Positions 37,007-48,853 of a DNA stretch of 64,000 bases are shown in pieces; the first letter of the stretch is position 1, and each line of letters opens with the position of its first letter. The translations under genes and the position numbers were made by a program. The notes below the pieces were generated by a model, which made no database searches, was not told where the DNA came from, and saw nothing but the letters and a program-made list of their open reading frames with translations. The stretch is from Eutreptiella sp. 'Long Island Sound 2002' (taxonomy: Eukaryota; Euglenozoa; Euglenophyceae; Eutreptiales; Eutreptiaceae): positions 57,444,427 through 57,508,426 of the forward strand of contig OZ038387.1 in NCBI GenBank assembly GCA_964036045.1, given 5' to 3'.

Positions 37007-38272
37007 TTTCGGATCTTTGATGCTTGCAGCACTTATGGGGTCACTGAAGGAGACCGCTGGACATTTTGGCCACTCCTTGAATCACAGTCCCTTCAGGTCA
37101 GACCATCCTGATTGCGATTATTTGCAGCTGCATCAGCAGTGAACACATCCTGTTGGATTGTTGGATAAGTGGATTATGGGGTTTGTATGGCCATAAGCAA
37201 TGTACATGGCCATGAATAATATCTGCAGTGCTGAGCTAGGCATCACACAGCCTGCCATGTATCATACAAGCGTGATGAATTTTCCAAATGCAAGATGTTT
37301 TATTATGTATTTCACATAAGTCCTGATGCATTTTGTCATGCATGGCATCATACATCCTGTTGCCAATTATTGGTTTCTGTAATATTCAGTCTGATTGTTG
37401 TGTTGCAAGAGCCCTCTCTTGTCAGTGAATTACGGGGCACACTTCAGCCCTCTCAACGCATGTGGAAGACTGAAGTCATGTGTAGCGATATGGGGGTGAG
37501 AGGTGAATTGGACACCTCTGCTTAGTTTTCTCTCACCTTTGCATCATAAATGGGCTATGGCTAGCATGTGCACATTCAAGCGACGTTGTCAGGTAGAAAG
37601 CCTGCCTGCATATAAACACATGTTTGTTTTGCCCCCATTTAACCTCCGTTTTTTTGGGTCCCCTGACTTGCTTCCGCAGATGTCAATCGATTCCATCCTT
37701 GTCTCATCACCTCTCCATGCGCTTTCCCCCCATTTCATCCCGGTTTGTGAATACCGGATCAAATACGTTATGGTTTGCCCTGTTTACCACCCAATCATCG
37801 TTGTGCTGGGGGGGCGTTTCGTTAGGGTAACAAATGTAAGGAAAATTGGAGTGTTTTGGGTATGTGTGCTGTCAAAGGGAGAGGGATAAAAGCTGCTTTG
37901 GGTGATTTGTTTTCATTCATCTCTGATACATTATTCGAGGGTGCAGTCTGATTGACAGTGCCAAATCTCTCGTGCTGTTGCTGGTGCTTTAATGCTGATG
38001 CCATTTGATAACCATTTTGCAGTCAATTTTTTGGCTACGCGTATGCCTCTCGGTTGCACCAAATATTGTGCACGACAATCAAGATTGCGTGCAGTTATTC
38101 AAATGGACAAAATGAATCAGGGTCTAATTGGTGTGCAGTGGTGTCAAACCCACCAACAGTAGTTTCATCATTTATCAATTGCAGCTATGTTGTTGTGTTT
38201 TCTTTCAAACAATCTTTGAACGGAAATGTCTTTGGCATGCATAGTAGTTTATTTTTGTGTGGACCACAATGC
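37007..38272. other. 3' flank of the kinase gene, nothing recognised
   Basis: AT-richer sequence after the kinase stop. I see no exon with a recognisable motif; the 3' UTR of the kinase gene should lie at its start. Confidence 0.5.
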
Positions 38273-38434
38273 TCACGGCCAATCAAAAACCGTTCAGCAC
38301 ATTTTGTTACTGCCGCAACACAGCTGCATCACACTCAGTTATATGATCCGGCAAGGTGTTGGGTTGTGGAGATATCAATTACAAACCCAAAATGAACAAC
38401 TTGAAGTGGTTGTGCATTATCACCAAAAATGCAT

Positions 38435-39537
38435 TCACTGTGCTCGATAGGTCCGATATCTTTTCAATGGTGAATCCAAAAAAAATTTGCATGTGATCTT
38501 GCTGCCAAACCTCGACGGGAGTGGGTCTGATCCTTTGCGCGCGCTGGAACTAGCACTGGCGAAGCAAGTAGGGTCACTTACCTCCAAGCCGTTGACAACA
38601 GCCTCAGCCTTCGCCTCTTTCGTCGTTCCCACTGGGCCCAAGACACTCATTAATTTGTCCTCCTTCCTCATGGTCTTGATCTTGTTGTCTCTCAACTCCG
38701 CCACTGCTTCCTCAAGCACCAGCTGTTGCAAACTCTTGAAGTCGCTCAGCTTTGCTCTCTTCCGATCGCTCTTCATCCACTCTTCGAATTGGCTGTTGTC
38801 AATCTTGGCTGACAGTCGTAGGACCAGGTCACTGCCACTAATACACCCAGCTGGCAATTTGCTCACAATTTTGTTCAACTTCGCTAACAGAGCCCCAACT
38901 TGTTCAGGCACTGGACGATAAGGCAGAACCTCTAACTTCTTCAAGTCTTTTCAACCCTGCTTCGAACTCTAGTTGTGGGTACAGCAATTGCATTCTCTTG
39001 ACGAAATTCTCCCACGATTCTGCGCTCAATTTCTAGTTGTCACTCACCAATTTTATGTAGTTCTCTTCGGAGCCACACGCGAGCCATTCGTCTACTTTCT
39101 CTTCCGCAGAACACCCTTCTTGTCCGGTCTGAGGAAGGAACTTTGTAAACTTTTCGGCGAAGTAGTCTAAATCCCTCCGTTCCCACATTGGTTTTTTAAC
39201 GGGAGGAGTGTTCCAATTCATCATGGGTCTTTTTGAGCCTTTTCCTTTTTGCAACGGCAGCAGCTCGCAAGCGCCTGCTTTGCTCTACTTGGCTTTGTAC
39301 ATTCCTCTCTTCGAATTTGCTGTGTTGATGACTTGCAGTCCTCCTTTTTCTTTAACACTCGTGTTCTCCAGGTGTGGGAAGCGATTTGTCGGGTCTTCAT
39401 TCAACTTGCAGACCGACACCAATCTGTTTTCCAATTCTGCGATAATTCTAGTGCTAGTTTCGCTCCTCCTAGTTGACTTTGACCGGCATGACTTGTCGCT
39501 TTCTTCGGCTTTTCTTTACTTCACACGTTCACGATGA
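38435..39537 (-). pseudogene. Dead gag-like gene, copy 1
   Basis: Read on the minus strand, a hydrophilic, Lys/Glu-rich chain is broken by two in-frame stops (after MYKAK and after KLVSDN) and one frame change (near EFEAGLKRL). The pieces include RRDLDYFAEKFTKFL, WENFVKRMQLLYP and LPYRPVPEQVGALLAKLNK, a Trp/Leu pattern like retroelement Gag capsid regions, but no zinc knuckle or pol is present. The same lesions recur in copy 2, so the gene was already dead when duplicated. Gag assignment is by composition and spacing only. Confidence 0.5.
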
Positions 39538-39699
39538 TCACTGCCAATCAAAAACCGTTGTGCACATTTCGTTACTGCCGCAACACAGCTGCATCACACT
39601 CAGTTATATGATCCGGCAAGGTTATGGGTTGTGGAGATATCAATTACAAACCCAAAATGAACAACTTGAAGTGGTTGTGCATTATCACCAAAAATGCAT

Positions 39700-40802
39700 T
39701 CACTGTGCTCGATAGGTCCGATATCTTTTCAATGGTGAATCCAAAAAACCTTTGCATGTGATCTTGCTGCCAAACCTCGACTGGAGTGGGTCTGATCTCT
39801 TGCGCGCACTGGAACTAGCACTGGCGAAGCAAGTAGGGTCACTTACCTCCAAGCCGTTGACAACAGCCTCAGCCTTCGCCTCTTTCGTCGTTCCCACTGG
39901 GCCCAAGACACTCATTAATTTGTCCTCCTTCCTCATGGTCTTGATCTTGTTGTCTCTCAACTCCGCCGCTGCTTCCTCAAGCACCAGCTGTTGCAAACTC
40001 TTGAAGTCGCTCAGCTTTGCTCTCTTCCGATCGCTCTTCATCCACTCTTCGAATTGGCTGTTGTCAATCTTGGCTGACAGTCGTAGGACCAGGTCACTGC
40101 CACTAATACACCCAGCTGGCAATTTGCTCACAATTTTGTTCAACTTCGCTAACAGAGCCCCAACTTGTTCAGGCACTGGACGATAAGGCAGAACCTCTAA
40201 CTTCTTCAAGTCTTTTCAACCCTGCTTCGAACTCTAGTTGTGGGTACAGCAATTGCATTCTCTTGACGAAATTCTCCCACGATTCTGCGCTCAATTTCTA
40301 GTTGTCACTCACCAATTTTTTGTAGTTCTCTTCGGAGCCACACGCGAGCCATTCGTCTACTTTCTCTTCCGCAGAACACCCTTCTTGTCCGGTCTGAGGA
40401 AGGAACTTTGTAAACTTTTCGGAGAAGTAGTCTAAATCCCTCCGTTGCCACATTGGTTTTTTAACGGGAGGAGTGTTCCAATTCATCATGGGTCTTTTTG
40501 AGCCTTTTCCTTTTTGCAACGGCAGCAGCTCGCAAGCGCCTGCTTTGCTCTACTTGGCTTTGTACATTCCTCTCTTCGAATTTGCTGTGTTGATGACTTG
40601 CAGTCCTCCTTTTTCTTTAACACTCGTGTTCTCCAGGTGTGGGAAGCGATTTGTCAGGTCTTCATTCAACTTGCAGACCGACACCAATCTGTTTTCCAAT
40701 TCTGCGATAATTCTAGTGCTAGTTTGGCTCCTCCTAGTTGACTTTGACCGGCATGACTTGTCGCTTTCTTCGGCTTTTCTTTACTTCACACGTTCACGAT
40801 GG
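39700..40802 (-). pseudogene. Dead gag-like gene, copy 2
   Basis: Near-identical to the copy 1265 bases upstream, with the same two stops and the same frame change. Only scattered substitutions separate them, for example Val to Ala and Gly to Arg in the C-terminal piece. Confidence 0.5.
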
Positions 40803-41006
40803 TCACGGCCAATCAAAAACCGTTGTGCACATTTCGTTACTGCCGCAACACAGCTGCATCACACTCAGTTATATGATCCGGCAAGGTGTTGGGTTGTGGA
40901 GATATCAATTACAAACCCAAAATGAACAACTTGAAGTGGTTGTGCATTATCACCAAAAATGCATTCTCTGTGCTCGATAGGTCCGATATCTTTTCAATGG
41001 TGAATA

Positions 41007-42599
41007 CAAAAAAAAATCCTCTTTGAACAAAAAAATCCCAGCAACTACCAAAAAAGCCACGCTTTGCACCAAAAAACCCTGCATTTGTACCCAAGGAACC
41101 CTGACAGATTTTACCGGAAGGGACCTTACCAAAACCAATATGCACCCACAAAAACCCCAATCAGGTCACAGTCACAAGCGCACAAGTAACAGTGGTTTTC
41201 CTCATCGTCACCAAACTTGTGAAGACATGTACACCTACACTTCATTTGGTACCAAATGCCATGGTTCAACGGGATGCAGGTAAAGATTTGACATGGCATG
41301 GTGCTTCGATGACAAGGCGGCACAGAATGTGGTTGATTGCATCAATGTGTTTTGCTCTTGACTTGGATCATGACCAGAGGAGAATGCCATCAATTTTTTG
41401 CATCTATCGAAAGTGGCAAAAGACTGATGTAGAACTGAACCACATTTCCGAAACCGGCATTGAAGCATTTTGCCAATGGCATAGCTTTAAAGCACAGAAG
41501 TCAGGTTTCTCAATGCATCACCACATTTGGTGCCGAATGAAATTCAGCCCCCAATCGATACACTCTGCACATATACTACACATACTGGGCATGGAGTTCG
41601 CTGTGGTCATGGGAGCTGAATCGAAGAACCCCCAGATCACACACTGACCAAGTGAAAGTCACAAGCGACGGCGGCTTGCCCCGTTGTGCAATGCCTACAA
41701 GTACCCGGAATGAGAAACCACTTAGGCTTTTGCCTACCAAGTGACGTTGAGTGAGGGCGGCGACGTCCTATAGTTTGCAGTGCTCACCGTGGCCCTACTC
41801 CATCCTTTGGGCAACCGAGTCAAAAGCAGTTTTATTCTTGGGGCCCTTGGGCTGACATCAGTGTTTGCATCAATGTTTGCCTGGAGTACTCGTGGTGGTG
41901 CAGCCTTTGTTGTTGCTCATGTTGTCATCGCCAAGAAAGGGTAACACACACAGACACACACACATTAATGCACACAACTTGGCCTCTCCTAAAACTTTTT
42001 TTGTTCTCAAACTTATGAGTGTCCGGTAAGTTCCCGAACGTTGTGACCAGGGCTGAATGGGAGATCAACTACAGCATACGTTGTCCTGTGTGGGACCACA
42101 GGCCGCCAGACGCAGTGAGACCTCACAATTTGAATCAGAATCTGACATCAGTGCATGCAGCGGGATGCTAAGACCATGGCTCCTCGGCGGATCTTGCCCC
42201 TGTAGGGGGTGTTGGGACAACAAAAATTGATGTCATGGCATCAGGGCAATCAATAGGATCATCAAGTAATCCAACAACATTAATTGATTGAGGAATACCA
42301 AATGCTTTTGTAATCCCGGAGCCACCCCAGTGACACCGTAGAACCCCTCAAAAAACAGCCAAGAGCCACCCTACCAAATGCCTGAGACCACCTGTAGACA
42401 GCCCTTAACATTAGCTGATGCAATGTGCAAATCTGTGGAAAGAGGCAACACTAAGGTCGTGCAACGGTAACGCAGCCTGATGCTGCCCCAATGTGCTGAG
42501 CACAGGAGTGATGGCCTGAGACTCAAAGAGCCGAGCACCACAGATTGATCACAATTATTTGCGCGGTGAAAGATTTGCTTTTTCCTCTCGCGACTTTTC
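41007..42599. other. No gene recognised; one short hydrophobic frame
   Basis: The only coding-like piece is a frame of about 54 codons at roughly 41783-41944 ending in TAA. It is hydrophobic with Gly/Ala (FILGALGLTSVFASMF) and has no ATG near its start. The rest shows no motif. Confidence 0.4.
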
Positions 42600-43175
42600 T
42601 ATGGGGCCCGGGAAGGGGGGGGGGGGCAGATTGGCCCAGATGGCATGCACGAGGGACGGGAACATGGCAAGCTGGCTGTTCTTGATCTCTTTCACCTTCG
42701 GCTAAGCAAATGTATAAGGATCATCCACCCAGCGAAGTGCGTCAAAGGCTGCTCTAGGGTGCAGAGGGTCATCTGCAAGCGGACCACCATTCACCCGGTA
42801 GTACTCAGCAACTCCCATTTGCAGAATTAGGGCCCCCAAAATGGCCAAGAATGACAAGACATGGATCAGATTCTCATTGCCCAAATAAACAATGGTAAGA
42901 CCACCGTCACCCATGGTTGACCAAACAGGGTCTTTGAAAGGTATACCGCCATATTTGGCCAGCAAGTCAAGGAACATGCAGCCCAAAGTGCAATCATGGC
43001 CTAGCGTGCATGCAGCAGCTCATACTATCGGTAGGTGGGAAACTGCTCGGCATCCTGAGACAAGTTCGAGATGCCATACCCATAGTCTCCGAGGTATTTG
43101 CCAGTCAGCCACTCCGAAGTGGAACACTGAATCAAGGCTGCCCATTTGCAGCAATCAGAACCATACCACTTGGAG
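42600..43175 (-). pseudogene. Light-harvesting chlorophyll a/b-binding protein pseudogene
   Basis: Minus-strand reading gives a recognisable LHC core without introns. From about 43171 down come SKWYGSD, then LTGKYLGDYGYGISNLS (family: YLTGEFPGDYGWDTAGLS), then the first chlorophyll helix YELLHAR-stop-AMIALW (family: EVIHARWAMLGALG). Then follow MFLDLLAKYGGIPFKDPVW, YLGNENLIHVLSFLAILG, YYRVNGGPLADDPLHP and DDPYTFA-stop-PKVKEIKNSQLAMF (family: ELKVKEIKNGRLAMF). The stop inside helix 1 replaces a normally invariant Trp. There is another stop just before it (PTYR-stop), one frame change after AMIAL, and a stop after YTFA. The transit peptide and final helix are missing. LHC proteins bind chlorophyll in thylakoid membranes; this copy cannot be functional. 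Absence of introns would fit a retroposed copy. Confidence 0.85.
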
Positions 43176-43179
43176 CTTG

Positions 43180-46100
43180 ATGTTGTTGGAGCTAGGGACT
43201 TTTTCTTTGCTCAAACTACAGCAATGACATTGTGTTGTATGCACCGCTTTTAAAAGTGATGACATTTTATGTCCCACCCACAATGTCACATTGTTTGTCT
43301 GTTTGAAAATTCAATATGCCACTTCTTTTGCTCGGACCCACAAAGGATATGGAAACCATGAGGTAGAGTCACTAGCCAGCACTTTGTCTGTTGCAAGATA
43401 TCCAACCGCAAGATAGGTAGTTGGAGACAAGCATACCGCTAGCAGCGGCCATGGCTGTTTATAAAGGTGTTGGACTTCGGACCACATCGTTTGTCTTACG
43501 GAACACACCTTTTACGACGAAAGCAACCACGGCAGTGGCTCCATGCCCAATTGTACCATAAAAAACATCCGAATTGTGGGACAAAACCTATTCAATTGTG
43601 CAAAATCCCCTCTACTTGTACGAAGAATCTTACTGAAACCTACCAAGAACATCTAAAATGTACCCAAAAAAATGCCTCAAACATAATACAAAAGCCTTCA
43701 AAATGTACCACAAAAAACCCGATAATGTACCAAAAGAAAACCCAAAAAGGGGGGGAAACTATGCTAACGGCCCTTTGGTGCTACCACTAACTTTGCCTTG
43801 GATTTTGTTACTGTTTTGGAGCAAGAATCTAATTTTTGCTCTAAAGGTTTTGTACAAGAGTTTTGCGTTATGAATGGCCCACATGTCCCATTTGGATCGA
43901 AATCTGTCGCTAAAATGTGTAGGCAACCAAGTCAAAGTACTTCAAAGTCGCAAAACATGCCCTTCGACTTTGCAATGCTAAGAAAACACGGAGGTGCGGG
44001 TTTCAAACCAAGTGGACGCAATATTGTCACTGGTTTAAGGAAGAAGATTCACCGCTGAAAATGTAGCCAAAGGCATTATATGAACCACAAAGTCTAGCTT
44101 GGCATGTGGCTACACGGATTTGAAAGACATTCCATCGCAATCAATCGGGGTTTATGTACGAATTCGCATGAGTGTAGGTGAGGACTTTTGCAAGGAAGCA
44201 GATGCTTGGGCCCGTTGTTTAGTGTCGTGTTCTATGCGTAGTAGACTGCTGAATGCGCACTGGGCAGTTCGTTCCTCGTGCACCAGGAATTGAAGGCACA
44301 TTCGTTGGCCGAGGCTGTTGTACACGGTCATTTATTGCAATGTCCAACTTGGGGACACTAAATGCAGCTTAAGCTATTAAACTAGAAATAGGGACTATAA
44401 CTAGCAGTCCGGTCGTCTTCACTAGAGCATTCGGCAGCTAGCACATAGCGTGTATGTGCACAAAGGAGTTCTAATGCGATATTGTCTCCGAATAACATAA
44501 ATTCGAGGCAGAAAGAATTGCCTCTTATGTAATGCTTAGCTACACATCAATGGTACAGACTTTTGTTTCATAGGCACGTTTACTTTGGAAACGTGGTCAC
44601 AGTGGAAAACTTCACCTACGGCTCAAATCGTTTTACAGCTGGTCCGGGGCTACCGTCCCCGGGTCGACCTTCTCCAAGCCCATGCGGCCTCCTCCCTTGC
44701 ACGTAAGCGTAGCACAAGTAGAAGACCACTCACATCCAAAGGGCATTAGTCCAATCCTAGGCCCACCTGATATCTGAGCATGTCTCCCTGATTCCACAAC
44801 ACTGCAACAAGACTGGTAGGCTGCGCACTTTGGTGAAGTTGCCATAAGTGAAAAAGCAAGGGAGAAAAGAATGCAAAGAACTCTGACATACGACTAGTCT
44901 AAGGTCCAGGGAAGTGCATGCACAAAGGGTCTGGAGAGGAGTTGATTGTCCTAAAAGGGTTGGCCCTACCTCTCCCTCTTTTTGAGGTCAGTTTTGGGGA
45001 CCTCAAAAGGGGCTTATGCATACATTCCTGAGTCAGATTTGAAATCAAAATTGAGGTGACATATCGGTTGGGTCCGATTCCATAAGGGTAGGCCATAACC
45101 CAAACTCCTCAAATATGGGGAATAGACACTGATGAGAGGCCATGGGTGAAATATTGGCCCAAATCCAGAAGATGGCCTACCTTTCCAATGGCCCAGAAGT
45201 GACGTCATGAAAATTGGAATTTTGAAACAAATTTCAGAGAAAATCCAAAACAGTGAACCCATGTACCAGTGACCTTCCAACAAATGCTCAATGCAAAGTA
45301 GAGAGCACCATTGAAACATAGAAAAAGACTCCAAGGTCTAACTCTTCATAGGTTCTTTACTGTTTACCCGCCAGGTGACTACATGACAGGGTGGTTTTCA
45401 GGGTCCATAATGTACATCTCTGGGACCATGTAAAATTACTATCCTATACACTTGGCAAACTTGGTTCCAATGGATTGGGTAAGTGATAGAACATACCAAA
45501 ACAAGTACAAATACCCGAAGTAGAAATATTGGGGAGGTCTTGGGTCAAAGAACAAGGAGATTTGGCCCAAAGACCCAAAAGAACCAAGTGAATGAAGTGA
45601 ACACACAAAATTTGAAATCTCCAAAGCGTTTTAGAGATTGCAATGGTGTGGTAAGCCCAAAGTGAGTTAGAACTGAGCAAAAGCATGCACGTAGAGTGGT
45701 ATGCATGCTCTTTCATTGGAATCAACAATTGGGTTCGACTCAACATGTACCCGAAGATATGAGTTCGAAAAGTCAACCCATAACTGAGTAAATTTGGGCA
45801 ATGTTCACATGACCATATTTACTATAGGAAAAAATTGGCCAAAATGGCACATAGAAAATTGATTGCAGCGCAAAGGGAAAAGTTGACGAGTACCCATGGT
45901 AACAATATATGAATAGTAGGGACTATGGAGACCACGAATGATCAAAAGTTCAACTAAAAACTCAATTATAGTGGATCTCCATGGTCAACACAAGTGACCA
46001 CATGAAAAATATAAAATTCAAGACACAATCACTAAAATTCATGTGTGGCCCTATGTACAAGGAACCACGTCCAAACAAAGTGCGTTAACAGGACTAGACA

Positions 46101-48325
46101 CATGCCACAACACACACAAACAAACATTAGACTCGGAATCCACGTGATCTTGGAGATCAAAGCTCGACAAGTGTAAATTTTTCAGCGACCTATAATGGGC
46201 AGTTTTTGCCTATGTTAATCAGGACTTTTTCTGCATTATTTCTGCTTTATTTCTGCACTAATTTCAGTGAAAAATAATGTAAAATACCGCTGAAATCTGT
46301 GTTTTTGCGCCTGCGACGCGGCCCGAAAGTCGCCGTCGCTGAGGATTTCTGGGGTTTTTCAGATTACCATTTAAAGCAATTAGATTATTTTTTCTGATTG
46401 ATATATTGTTTTGCAGTATATGCGGATGTTACGGCACCATCGCGGCGCCGTTCTGCGGTGGTCAATTTTGGCCAGATAGGCCATGTTCACGATTTTTTAC
46501 GAAATTGTAGGTAGCACAGTTTCTGAAGTTGACCCCACCAGATCAAAGCCCAACAGTGGGGCTTTACATACATATTTTGATTTGGGTTCAAAACGCGTCG
46601 GTGCACCGGCACCACGTGTTGGGGGGAGTCACGGGAATTTCATATATTATGTTGAAAAATCACTATTTTTTCAAGTTTTGAGCTTAAAACTCAGGACTTT
46701 CTTCAGTTTTATCCTGATCTAACTCAGGATCCTGATTGGGACGACCCGTCGGCTCCAAGAGGGAGGCCGACACGTCGTCGCTTTTCGAGTTTTAGTATAG
46801 TTTTTATGCTATTTTTATAGTATAATTGCTATGTGCATTGTTACATGTTTGTGTATGTAAAAATGCATCATGTTCTATCTTCTCCTTACTTCAGGACCTA
46901 TGAAAGGTACATGTATAATATTGCTCGTTCACACAAATCCTGATCCCTTGCAATAACCAATCCCAAGTACAATAGCTCCAATCCAAATAATCCACACTCA
47001 GGGCTTCCAAGGGTGTTTGATGTCCCGCGTTGACACTCAACAACTCCTTTCAATACGCCGGTCGTCTCACGGTGCACACGGAGACACGGGCGTTGGGCAT
47101 GTACATAGAATTGCACCAATAGAATAATGGAAAAAGAAGCCCTGAAATTGGCATATGAACACAAATAAAGCAAAATTGGGGAAAGAGGTAAACACACACG
47201 ATCACAGCCATAGACCCCTCATTCCCTGGACTCAGGACCTTCCCTTGACTCGCCAACATGATGCCCTGACCCCAGTCAGATAAGATGGCTAAATGCCATG
47301 TGTCGAAAGTCACTACACAAACCCCAAAAATGTGTTCCCTCCCAAGCCTCTAAATCCTAGGCCAATAGGGGAGGTGGCGTGTCATGGCCTAGAGTGGCAC
47401 TCAGGACCATGCCCTACCCTGACATAACTTTGGTTGGACTTGGAGTCGATTGGGCTTGGATAATTTCCCCATGTAGATGACCTCACAACATAGCAAAATT
47501 AGGCAAATCACACCAGTGTTCCCAAAAATCAATTATATACTCAAAAATGCATACGGCAAGTATTCAAATGCTCCATACATATGTCAAACCGGAGAGTAAT
47601 ATACAAGGGTGATATAGACCAAAGGTCCATGCCCAAGAATATCCCATCATTGGCTCCCAAACCCCTCCGGATATACACATGCCATGCCTCACAATTCACC
47701 TTATGAATTTGAGACCTAATTTTGTGAGGCCTCCTGTGCCACGCCAAAGTGACCACGTGATCCGGCATATGGTGAGGTGCAACACCGACGCATATGCCAA
47801 CATATAAGCAATATACCATAGTTCACGAATCTCTAGGCACTTTACTGTTAGCCGACCAGTTAAGCACATAAAATACAAAAATGAGCATAAAATGAGGTCA
47901 AAAACATGCAAATAAAGCCAAATTCAAGATAATCACAATAGTATATAACTTCGCTCACCCATTGTATCAACATATGGTTCAACACACTATTGCTTGGAAC
48001 CATTTGTGAACAATCGTTCCACTTGGATCCCCAAATGGACGCATGAAGACACCTTCGAACCTCCTCTCGACATGCACCATGAAAATGGGAAAATTGATAG
48101 TGGCGCTTGTGGGTCGCTCCGTAAGCCTTCCCACATGCACTATATGTGCGGTAGACTTAGTCTAGCGCTATGGAGCTCACCATTGTGAAATGGGCAAAGC
48201 CCTTGCCATGTATGACTCCACATATCTTCCTACAAACGGAGATATATAACATGGGCGTGAGCATAGCGAAGCACATACCATCCATATAACACATACCCTT
48301 AAAAGTGGCTCCCACCATGGTATGC
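43180..48325. other. AT-richer stretch, no gene recognised
   Basis: Only short frames without family motifs. It contains a hairpin at 46740-46779 and G/C-rich GCGACG...CGTCGC dyads around 46305. It may be old transposon remains. I found no LTR pair within it. Confidence 0.4.
46740..46779. repeat. 14-bp imperfect hairpin
   Basis: GACGACCCGTCGGC and GCCGACACGTCGTC pair at 12 of 14 positions around a 12-base purine-rich loop. About 440 bases upstream a related GCGACG...CGTCGC dyad is seen (about 46303-46329). The pair could be structured ends of an element. Confidence 0.6.
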
Positions 48326-48330
48326 CATGC
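48326..48330. repeat. Target-site duplication, left (outer element)
   Basis: CATGC directly before the 5' LTR; an identical copy directly follows the 3' LTR at 62705-62709. Confidence 0.85.
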
Positions 48331-48816
48331 TGCAATACCCTGGGCATCAGACCCACACACCAATGTGACAGCCCCCCCTTTAGAACAGAATCCAGTGGGG
48401 TAAAAGAGTCAGAAACAGGAAACAGAAGCGCAAACAGACAGAGCGCGCGCACTTTGACAGGAAGCACGCGCACGGAGACAGCACAGAGACTGCGTTGCAG
48501 GTTCACAGGATAATATCGCATGCAGGACACGCCTGAAAGATTACATTTTTATTATGGAGTGTCATGTATATTTTTCGGCATGCATAGTTTAGGTTGTTGT
48601 TGGCAGGCCCTGCAGTATTTTGTTGTGCAGGCATGCTAAATGAAAACTCTGTTCATTTATTGTAATCATGAATGACTCTCATCGTGCTCGCGTTGTGGGA
48701 TACTCAGGAAGGAGTTTGGAAGGATCAAGGAACTTTTGGGAAGTTGATTTTGAAAAACTGAGAGAACTCACGGAGAAAGAGGCAGAACCCAAATATACCC
48801 CAACGATATATTAACA
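48331..48816 (+). repeat. 5' LTR of outer element
   Basis: 486 bases from TGCAATACCC to ATATTAACA, matching 62219-62704 at all but about 11 positions. Confidence 0.93.
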
Positions 48817-48853
48817 TTCATTTAGCTTCGAAAAGGACGCGGGGGGACGGAGA

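Larger units (their letters stand above)
38273..41006. repeat. 1265-bp tandem duplication (about 2.2 units)
   Basis: The segment starting at about 38273 recurs 1265 bases later with few changes, and its first about 205 bases appear a third time at about 40802-41006. The result is R-I-R-I-R, with R about 205 bases and I about 1060 bases. The R copies at 39538 and 40803 are closer to each other than to the first, which has GTTCAG for GTTGTG and CATTTTG for CATTTCG. Homology stops at CGGCCAATC on the left and at the A-run after GGTGAAT on the right. Such a layout fits unequal crossing-over. Confidence 0.9.

Noticed and set aside
38273-41006. R segments as LTRs of a tandem LTR element
   Set aside because: No TG...CA ends, no target duplication, no primer site; tandem duplication explains the layout.
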